Assembly (NCBI GenBank): GCA_030049565.1
Contig: JASIKQ010000400.1
Span: forward strand, 1 to 5,298
Length of the DNA: 5,298 nt
Source of the DNA: Candidatus Sulfotelmatobacter sp.
GTDB taxonomy: Bacteria; Acidobacteriota; Terriglobia; Terriglobales; Acidobacteriaceae
Direction of reading: 5' to 3'
The notes beneath the pieces are model-generated. The model was not told the origin of the DNA. It did no database searches and saw only the letters and a list, made by a program, of their open reading frames with translations. A program made the translations under genes and the position numbers. The stretch's first letter is position 1; every line of letters begins with the position of its first letter. Positions 1 through 4,678 of this stretch are shown piece by piece.

Positions 1-305
1 AATGGACCAAGGCGGGCGATTTCCTCGCGGGTGTATTTGTGGTGCGTATTCTTGATGTGGTCAATTAGGTCGGTAAGGGGTTCCAATTGCCAGTTTCTGT
101 TCCCCGGCACGGCGTTTGCCGACTGCTCGGCCATTTCCAGAGTATCGAGAACCTGATCCATGCTCAGATTGGCCGCGCGGCAGGCTACCTGCAAGGACTT
201 GTCTCCGCCGCAACAGTAGTCGATACCCAACTTCTCAAATACTCGCGTAGCGGCTGGGTTCTCCAGCGCTAGCTCCCGCACGGTTTTTTCGGCAGCAATG
301 CTCAT
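1..305 (-). CDS. RIC-family di-iron Fe-S cluster repair protein (ScdA/YtfE/DnrN type), N-terminal part, runs off left edge
   Basis: Reading leftward from ATG 305 gives 101 codons with no stop, open at the window edge. The start encodes a ScdA_N (DUF542) domain: TVRELALENPAATRVFEKLG at residues 8-27, followed by the hallmark IDYCCGGD (28-35, with C31 and C32) and a further Cys at 42. A hemerythrin-like segment begins near residue 77, with LIDHIKNTHHKY (80-91) supplying H83, H88 and H89, candidate ligands of the first helix of the di-iron site. Family members are cytoplasmic proteins of about 220-250 residues that repair Fe-S clusters damaged by nitric oxide or oxidants, so more than half of the protein lies outside the window. 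Two ATGs are adjacent (308 and 305). The second is preferred because AGGAGG (316-311) lies 5 nt from it but only 2 nt from the first. Upstream lies a Crp/Fnr-like operator, and the next gene upstream encodes a Crp/Fnr regulator, which fits nitrosative-stress control. Family assignment is strong; the physiological role is taken from the family. Confidence 0.93.
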   Translation of the reverse strand, partial: MSIAAEKTVRELALENPAATRVFEKLGIDYCCGGDKSLQVACRAANLSMDQVLDTLEMAEQSANAVPGNRNWQLEPLTDLIDHIKNTHHKYTREEIARLGP

Positions 306-310
306 CATTT

Positions 311-316
311 CCTCCT
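311..316 (-). promoter_or_regulatory. Shine-Dalgarno for the RIC gene
   Basis: On the minus strand the sequence is AGGAGG-AA-ATGATG. The perfect AGGAGG lies 5 nt from the second ATG (305) and only 2 nt from the first (308), so it favours initiation at 305. Confidence 0.8.
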
Positions 317-360
317 GCGGCTCGGATGATTTCTTGATGTCCGCTGCCGCTCTATTTGTG

Positions 361-403
361 ACATTAGCGGAATGCGAAGCAGCTGCCGATGACTTTTGTC
401 ACA
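361..403 (-). promoter_or_regulatory. Predicted Crp/Fnr-activated promoter of the RIC gene (operator 388-403, -10 361-366)
   Basis: On the minus strand TGTGAC-AAAA-GTCATC (403 to 388) matches a TGTGAC-N4-GTCACA palindrome at 10 of 12 positions, and its core TGAC-N4-GTCA is perfect. Exactly 21 nt further on is TAATGT (366-361), a TAnnnT -10-like hexamer. If transcription starts about 7 nt beyond it (near 354), the operator centre (395.5) is at about -41.5, the classic class II activator position, and the leader to ATG 305 is about 49 nt. The polyferredoxin promoter at 1252-1294 has the same spacing. A second half-site TGTCACA (363-357) overlaps the -10 and is of unknown relevance. Binding by the neighbouring regulator is inferred, not shown. 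Confidence 0.6.
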
Positions 404-452
404 GTAAACCTGCTAGACAGGAAACGCAGAGAAACAACTAAAGGAGAGACTT

Positions 453-1160
453 TCATCCAGCCGCGCTTTCCAGCTCAGCTTCCAATTTCTTGCGAGAAAT
501 GATCCGCACGGTCCGGTCCTCCACTTCAATCAGACCCTCCGCTTGCAAGCGGCTGAGATTACGCGAGACCAATTCCCGCACCGTACCGATTTGCGCCGCC
601 AACTCGCTGTTGTTGGCAGGAAGGGTGAGTACGAGTGCTTCGTCCCCGCGAGCTCCCTCTGACTTTCCCAGGCGGAGCAGAAGCGAAACCAAACGGTGCC
701 GCACCGTAGTGAACGAGAGCTCCTCAATAATGCCCACCAGCCTACGCAGGCGTCCGCCGATGACCCGCAGCACCTTAAGAGCCACCTGCGGATGTTGCAG
801 GCAAAGCGTATGAAAATCCGTCCGGCTGAAGAACAGAAGAGTGCTGTCTTTGAGCGCCTGGGCCGATGCCGGATAGGTCCCGCCGTCAAAGACGGGCAGC
901 TCTGCAATCGAGCTGCCGGGACCATCGATGGAAAGTACTTGTTCTCGGCCACCGGCCGAACTCTTGAAGATGCGCACGCTGCCCGTCTGGACCACATAGA
1001 GTCCTGTGCAATTGTCGCCCTCGCTGAAGATGATCTCCCCGGATTGAAATTTCCGCAGCAACAGGCGCGGAATGACGAACGAAAGCTCTTGCTCCGACAG
1101 GCTGGAAAAGATCGCCACTTTTTTCAGTGCCGATCTCGGATCTTGATAATCGCCCGCCAT
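453..1160 (-). CDS. Crp/Fnr-family transcriptional regulator (probable NO/redox-type, not cAMP-binding)
   Basis: Complete 235-residue protein. The N-terminal cNMP-binding-like beta-roll covers about 15-125 (FSEGDNCTGLYVVQTGSVRI at 45-64). A long dimerisation helix covers about 122-150. A Crp-type winged helix lies at 152-222: NNSELAAQIGTVRELVSRNL at 183-202 is the HTH, then LIEVEDRTVRII is the wing. In the phosphate-binding cassette region the Arg-Ser pair that contacts cAMP in CRP aligns with P97-A98 in YPASAQA, so cAMP binding is unlikely. The Fnr N-terminal Cys cluster is absent (only C51 and C120), so an Fnr-type 4Fe-4S sensor is unlikely too. A DNR/NnrR-like haem or NO sensor is a reasonable guess, unproven. 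The recognition helix has R195, E196, S199 and R200; the R-E-x-x-x-R set matches the CRP residues that contact GTGA. ATG 1160 is the only sensible start, because an in-frame TAG lies four codons upstream and no later Met is available; its Shine-Dalgarno is weak. It is codirectional with the RIC gene (147-nt gap) and divergent from the polyferredoxin. Confidence 0.93.
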   Translation of the reverse strand: MAGDYQDPRSALKKVAIFSSLSEQELSFVIPRLLLRKFQSGEIIFSEGDNCTGLYVVQTGSVRIFKSSAGGREQVLSIDGPGSSIAELPVFDGGTYPASAQALKDSTLLFFSRTDFHTLCLQHPQVALKVLRVIGGRLRRLVGIIEELSFTTVRHRLVSLLLRLGKSEGARGDEALVLTLPANNSELAAQIGTVRELVSRNLSRLQAEGLIEVEDRTVRIISRKKLEAELESAAG

Positions 1161-1251
1161 GCGCTCATTCTACGAAACCTCAACCAACCTCGGGGAATCT
1201 TCAATCTTCAATCCAACCAGTTGAGAAGCATGTCGCGCGTCTAATGAGCGC

Positions 1252-1294
1252 TGTGACATTAGTCGCATTCAGATGTGTCTCCGCCCATTAACGT
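1252..1294 (+). promoter_or_regulatory. Predicted Crp/Fnr-activated promoter of the polyferredoxin gene (operator 1252-1267, -10 1289-1294)
   Basis: TGTGAC-ATTA-GTCGCA (1252-1267) matches TGTGAC-N4-GTCACA at 11 of 12 positions. After exactly 21 nt comes TAACGT (1289-1294), a TAnnnT -10-like hexamer. This predicts transcription from about 1301 and places the operator centre (1259.5) at about -41.5. The spacing is identical to that upstream of the RIC gene. The site lies between the divergent Crp/Fnr regulator and the polyferredoxin, so it could also affect the regulator's own expression. With a start near 1301, the upstream GTG at 1275 would not be on the transcript, which agrees with the ribosome-binding-site evidence for GTG 1320. 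Confidence 0.6.
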
Positions 1295-1308
1295 GGAGTC
1301 GAAGGCGA

Positions 1309-1313
1309 AAGGA
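1309..1313 (+). promoter_or_regulatory. Shine-Dalgarno that places the polyferredoxin start at GTG 1320
   Basis: AAGGA (1309-1313) lies 6 nt before GTG 1320. The longer in-frame candidate GTG 1275 has no purine-rich ribosome-binding site before it (the preceding bases are GCATTCAGAT), and it sits between the operator and the predicted -10. Confidence 0.65.
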
Positions 1314-1319
1314 CGGATT

Positions 1320-2435
1320 GTGCACAGCTTGATCGAAGATTCCAGGCCCGAAGTGTCCGAAGGGTCGACCAATCAAGGCGATTTTGATCGAACCATCAGT
1401 GTCGCACCAGCTCGCAAAAAGCTGGTGCGCCGCAGTGACCACGACTATTCGCAGCCCATGCGGCTGGGCGTTCAGATCATCTTCCTTATCTTGAATCTCT
1501 TCGTCGGCGTGCAGTTTTATCTGTGGGTGCGTTGGGCCGAGAGCGGTGGCAGGACGCTGGCAGTTTTTCGTCCGGCGGGGATCGAGGGATGGTTGCCGAT
1601 CGAAGGCCTGATGCAGTTCAAATACGTGTTGCTTAGTGGGCGATTGCCGCGCCTGCATCCCGCGGCTTTTTTCTTGTTCGTCGCTTTCGTGCTCATTTCT
1701 TTTTTGTTTCGCAAATCCTTCTGCGCGTGGCTATGTCCGGTCGGGACGGTGTCGGAATACTTATGGAAGCTCGGGCGCGAGCTCTTTGGCCGCAACCTGC
1801 GCGTACCGCGCTGGCTCGATTTGCCCTTGCGTTCTTTGAAGTATCTGCTGCTAAGCTTTTTCGTTTACGCGGTCGCCATGATGTCAGCCGCAGCTATAGC
1901 TGATTTTGTGGCCAGTCCGTACGGCTTGGTCGTCGACGTGCGCATGCTCAACTTCTTTCGTTTTCTGAGCAGCACGGCAGGCTTCGTGCTGGTTGTGCTA
2001 TTTGCCGCCTCTTTACTGGTGCAGAACCTCTGGTGCAGGTACTTGTGTCCTTACGGAGCTTTGATGGGGCTGGCCGCGCTATTCAGCCCGTGGCGGATTA
2101 CGCGCAACGAAAGCACATGCATCGACTGCGCCAAGTGCGCCAAAGCATGTCCGTCGGGGCTTCCAGTCGACAGGTTGATTCAGATTCGCTCCGCCGAATG
2201 CACCGGATGCCTCGAGTGCGTCGCTGTTTGTCCGGCGAAGGACGCGTTATTCATGGCCGCCGGTCCGAAAAGATCGAGACACTCCCTGCCGGCCTGGGCG
2301 CTAGCTGCAGGTATCGCGATCATTTTCTTGGGGTCTGTCGAATATCCGAAGCTGAGCGGCCACTGGCAAACGCGAATGCCCGACCAAGTTTTCTTCAGCC
2401 TTGTGCCGGCCGCAAGCCAGCAGCTTCACCCGTAG
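1320..2435 (+). CDS. Membrane-bound 4Fe-4S polyferredoxin, NapH/NosR/CcoG-like
   Basis: 371 residues from GTG 1320; starting at GTG 1275 would give 386. A hydrophilic N-terminus (about 48 residues) precedes TM1 (about 49-71, LGVQIIFLILNLFVGVQFYL). TM2 is about 114-131, followed at once by CAWLCPVG (C135, C139). TM3 is about 174-195 and TM4 about 220-237, followed by CRYLCPYG (C239, C243). These two CxxxCP motifs are typical of Fer4_5 domains in NapH, NosR and CcoG. A soluble 2x[4Fe-4S] ferredoxin domain follows: CIDCAKCAKACP (C267, C270, C273, C277) and CTGCLECVAVCP (C294, C297, C300, C304). A fifth TM (about 323-340) and a short tail containing SGHW end the protein. Such proteins pass electrons between the quinone pool or membrane and periplasmic or cytoplasmic redox enzymes. 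It is longer than typical NapH, lacks the FMN-binding domain of full NosR and lacks the Ig-like FixG tail of CcoG, so no gene symbol is given. No reductase gene is adjacent. Its promoter resembles that of the RIC gene, suggesting a role in NO or Fe-S stress or in anaerobic respiration. Confidence 0.9.
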   Translation: MHSLIEDSRPEVSEGSTNQGDFDRTISVAPARKKLVRRSDHDYSQPMRLGVQIIFLILNLFVGVQFYLWVRWAESGGRTLAVFRPAGIEGWLPIEGLMQFKYVLLSGRLPRLHPAAFFLFVAFVLISFLFRKSFCAWLCPVGTVSEYLWKLGRELFGRNLRVPRWLDLPLRSLKYLLLSFFVYAVAMMSAAAIADFVASPYGLVVDVRMLNFFRFLSSTAGFVLVVLFAASLLVQNLWCRYLCPYGALMGLAALFSPWRITRNESTCIDCAKCAKACPSGLPVDRLIQIRSAECTGCLECVAVCPAKDALFMAAGPKRSRHSLPAWALAAGIAIIFLGSVEYPKLSGHWQTRMPDQVFFSLVPAASQQLHP

Positions 2436-2500
2436 GAACGGCCATCAATGGGTTGAAAATCGCCCCCGCAGGGCAAAACCTCTACTCTGATGACTCTGTG

Positions 2501-4300
2501 TCAAGACTGCGCCGGCAATTCCCAACCCTCATCCTTCATTTTTTGGTTCGTCCAGTGCTGCAATTGTTCGAATAGGGCGGGGTCGATCACCGCAAAACGA
2601 AGACCCACGCGGCCTTCGCCGGCGAACCATACAATACGCGCCTTGGCGCGAAAAACTATTTCGCTGTCGGGGAGCGGGAAACTCACATCCAGCAGCCCGG
2701 TAAATTTCATTGGTTCTTTCAGGCCGTCAATCCCCATGCCGCCCGTGCTCAGGTTAACGCCTTGAACGCTGGTCTCGTCGCCATGATGATTCTTCAATGA
2801 GACCGTAAGCTGAATACGTGCGCGGAAGAATTTCTGCTGCTCCAGACTGATCGCTCCTAACGACTTGGCGCCATCACCCGGATTGACATTAATGTTGTAT
2901 TCCTTCAGCTTGCGACTCAGCGTGCGCCGCGAAATGCCGAGTTGTTCTGCCGCTTGGCCGCGATGACCGCCGCTGCGCTCGAGTGCGCGAATGATCATCT
3001 GCTCTTCCATGCTATCGAGATTGCCGACCGGCATCGAGGGCGCTTGTCGCTGGGCCACAGGATTACCCGACATCGCGTCCGCAATCTGTGATCTCTGAAT
3101 TTCCGGCTGGCTCGACTCCACCGCAACCCTGGCGATGAGATTCCGCAACTCACGAACATTTCCCGGCCATGAGTGCGCGAGTAGTTCCGTAACCGCATCG
3201 GGCGTAAAATAACGATCCCGATTCTTCAAACGTAGAAAGTGCTCGGCCAATGCGATGATATCTTCGGGACGTTCGCGCAACGGCGGAACGCGTAGCTGGA
3301 ATTGCCCCAGGCGATGAAAAAGATCTTGCCGGAAACGTCCTGCTGCGACCGCAGCGTCCAGATCCTGATTGGTTGCGGCTACGATGCGCACATCGACGTT
3401 GATCTTCCGATGCCCGCCGAGACGGTAAAACGGATATCCATCCAACACGCGCAACAGCTTCACTTGCGTCTGCAATTGGAGCTCGCCAATTTCGTCGAGA
3501 AACAGCGTGCCTTTATCGGCCAGCTCAAAAAGGCCTGCCTTGGAGGCGTCTGCGCCTGTGAAGGCGCCTTTTTCATAGCCGAACAATTCGCTCTCAACCA
3601 GGTTTTCCGGAAGCGCCGCGCAATTGATGTCGACCCACGGCCGGTTTCGCCGGTGCGACGACTGGTGAATGCTGCGGGCGATCAACTCCTTGCCGGTTCC
3701 AGTTTCCCCTGTGACCAGCACGCTCTCCGTGTGTCCGGCAACCCGCTCGACCATGCGCATGAATTTATGCATGACCGGACTCGCCATGATGAGCTTGGTT
3801 CCATCAATTTCAAGGCAGATGGTCGGCGCGGTTTCATCCGCACGCGGCTGCTGTCTTTGACCATCTCGGGCGTTCGCATTCGTTGCGCTTCCCTCATCGA
3901 CAGAGAATATTGCTACCATTCCCGCTCGTTCATCAGTGCCGCTGGCGAACATCATTATGAATAGATCGCCCGCGACACTTACGCCAGACTTGCTGCGGAT
4001 TACGTGCCGGGTTCTGTATTGTCCCTGCTTTTGTACTATGGATAAGAAATTGTTATGCGCTTTTGGGACCGCGGCATCATCTTCCGTGGCAATGAGCGTT
4101 ACGAGTTGCTGTCCAATCAATTCCATCGCGTGCCGGCCGAACAATTTTTGCGCTGCATCGTTGCAACCGGTCACCAAACCTTTGGTATCGGCGAGCACAA
4201 TTGCGGTGCCAATGCTTGCTGTCAAAAGCTCAGATGGTTGCCGGCGCTCTTGCGTGCCGACTTTTTCCTGGAACTGCGAATTGACCTGTCGTAGAGCCAT
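2501..4300 (-). CDS. Sigma-54-dependent transcriptional activator: PAS, AAA+, Fis-type HTH, C-terminal PilZ-like domain
   Basis: Residues are numbered from TTG 4351 (616 aa); ATG 4300 is residue 18 (599 aa). Order: a short hydrophilic, possibly coiled segment (18-40); a PAS-like sensor (about 43-152, [16 protein letters not shown] onward); a linker; a sigma-54 AAA+ domain (about 188-412) with Walker A GETGTGKE (215-222), the sigma-54 contact loop GAFTGA (262-267), Walker [11 protein letters not shown] (281-290) and WPGNVREL (395-402); a Fis-type HTH (about 447-485, [20 protein letters not shown]); and a PilZ-like domain (about 505-600) with NLSTGG (533-538), the N-x-S-x-x-G motif. The usual RxxxR of c-di-GMP-binding PilZ domains appears only as FFRAR (508-512), with the first Arg missing, so ligand binding is uncertain. 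It activates RpoN-dependent promoters by ATP hydrolysis; the input is probably a ligand on the PAS domain, since no receiver domain is present. The start is unresolved: TTG 4351 and ATG 4300 both lack a good Shine-Dalgarno, and ATG is chosen because residues 1-17 look unstructured. Its target promoters are not visible in this window. Confidence 0.93.
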   Translation of the reverse strand: MALRQVNSQFQEKVGTQERRQPSELLTASIGTAIVLADTKGLVTGCNDAAQKLFGRHAMELIGQQLVTLIATEDDAAVPKAHNNFLSIVQKQGQYRTRHVIRSKSGVSVAGDLFIMMFASGTDERAGMVAIFSVDEGSATNANARDGQRQQPRADETAPTICLEIDGTKLIMASPVMHKFMRMVERVAGHTESVLVTGETGTGKELIARSIHQSSHRRNRPWVDINCAALPENLVESELFGYEKGAFTGADASKAGLFELADKGTLFLDEIGELQLQTQVKLLRVLDGYPFYRLGGHRKINVDVRIVAATNQDLDAAVAAGRFRQDLFHRLGQFQLRVPPLRERPEDIIALAEHFLRLKNRDRYFTPDAVTELLAHSWPGNVRELRNLIARVAVESSQPEIQRSQIADAMSGNPVAQRQAPSMPVGNLDSMEEQMIIRALERSGGHRGQAAEQLGISRRTLSRKLKEYNINVNPGDGAKSLGAISLEQQKFFRARIQLTVSLKNHHGDETSVQGVNLSTGGMGIDGLKEPMKFTGLLDVSFPLPDSEIVFRAKARIVWFAGEGRVGLRFAVIDPALFEQLQHWTNQKMKDEGWELPAQS

Positions 4301-4374
4301 TTCTGCGTTTGGCGTTGATCTTGACACATAGCCGCGCCCGTCGAAGAACAATGCTGCACCAATAGATCACCAAG

Positions 4375-4386
4375 GTAACCGGTTAC
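4375..4386. repeat. 12-bp perfect palindrome, candidate operator upstream of the sigma-54 activator gene
   Basis: GTAACCGGTTAC is its own reverse complement. It lies 24-75 nt upstream of the possible starts of the sigma-54 activator, where an autoregulatory site would be plausible. The half GGTTAC occurs again at 4459-4464. No binding protein can be named from the sequence. Confidence 0.45.
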
Positions 4387-4465
4387 TCTGTCCCGGCAGC
4401 CGAGCAGCAATGCACCTCACGTCCCGCTTGCGCGCCGACCCCGGACCCCACTCACGGAGGTTACG

Positions 4466-4480
4466 TCAGTAAGCTACTGA
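4466..4480. repeat. Inverted repeat TCAGTA-N3-TACTGA within GTTAC...GTAAC
   Basis: A perfect 6-bp dyad with a 3-nt spacer, flanked by a second complementary pair, GTTAC (4460-4464) and GTAAC (4488-4492). The position, about 200 nt before the membrane sensor gene and over 110 nt before the sigma-54 activator gene, fits either an operator or a stem in a transcript. The function is unknown. Confidence 0.4.
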
Positions 4481-4518
4481 ACTCTCTGTAACAACAATAG
4501 GATCTCCTGCACAGGCTG

Positions 4519-4554
4519 GCCGGAGGTGTGGGTAGAGTAACCCACGCCGCCGGT
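4519..4554 (+). other. Long stable hairpin in the divergent intergenic region
   Basis: Positions 4520-4533 pair with 4540-4553 around a 6-nt loop (AGAGTA): CCGG, then an A-G mismatch, then GGTGTGGGT against ACCCACGCC with one G-U pair. An extra G-U closes the stem at 4519/4554. No T-run follows (the next bases are GCGGTCTGTCC), so it is not a standard intrinsic terminator for the plus strand. It may be a structural element of the 5' leader of the gene at 4679, if transcription starts upstream of it. Confidence 0.5.
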
Positions 4555-4572
4555 GCGGTCTGTCCCCCTTAG

Positions 4573-4655
4573 GAGTTTGCTGACAAACTCGATCTTGGGT
4601 GGCGTAGCGGCCTCAGGGCTGCGATAAAGCCGGGCGAGAGGTGTTTCAGCAAACT
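4573..4655 (+). other. Candidate switching leader: two mutually exclusive stems before the membrane sensor gene
   Basis: GAGTTTG-CTGA-CAAACTC (4573-4590) forms a 7-bp hairpin with a tetraloop. The same left arm, AGTTTGCTGA (4574-4583), is also perfectly complementary over 10 bp to TCAGCAAACT (4646-4655), so the local hairpin and the long-range helix cannot coexist. The 62-nt enclosed region holds a smaller stem, GGCT...AGCC (4617-4620 with 4628-4631). The distal arm ends 23 nt before ATG 4679, near the ribosome-binding region. I match this to no riboswitch class I know. It may be an uncharacterised cis-regulatory leader or chance pairing. Confidence 0.35.
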
Positions 4656-4678
4656 GTTAGTAAGAAGATGACCGAATA

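Noticed and set aside
87..272. Plus-strand 61-codon frame over the RIC gene
   Set aside because: It is antisense to a clear ScdA_N/hemerythrin-type coding sequence and shows no recognisable domain.
405..452. Terminator of the Crp/Fnr regulator gene (CCTG-CTAGA-CAGG at 409-421)
   Set aside because: A 4-bp stem with only a short TTT afterwards on the minus strand is too weak to call.
696..1244. Plus-strand 182-codon frame opposite the Crp/Fnr regulator
   Set aside because: It is antisense to a well-supported gene and resembles no known family; a high-GC shadow frame.
2436..2500. Possible bidirectional terminator between the convergent polyferredoxin and sigma-54 activator genes (GCCC-CCGCA-GGGC)
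   Set aside because: The stem is only 4 bp and no T-run follows on either strand. The 65-nt gap holds nothing else I can support.
3302..3964. Plus-strand 220-codon frame inside the sigma-54 activator
   Set aside because: It lies opposite the AAA+ and PAS coding sequence, whose motifs are intact; the antisense product has no domain features.
4222..4410. Minus-strand 62-codon frame as a frameshifted N-terminal extension of the sigma-54 activator
   Set aside because: Its translation shows no PAS, receiver or other sensor features, and the PAS domain is already complete in the main frame.
4500..4678. c-di-GMP (GEMM-type) riboswitch before the membrane sensor
   Set aside because: The conserved GEMM sequence elements I know are not present, so only a generic switching-leader candidate is reported.
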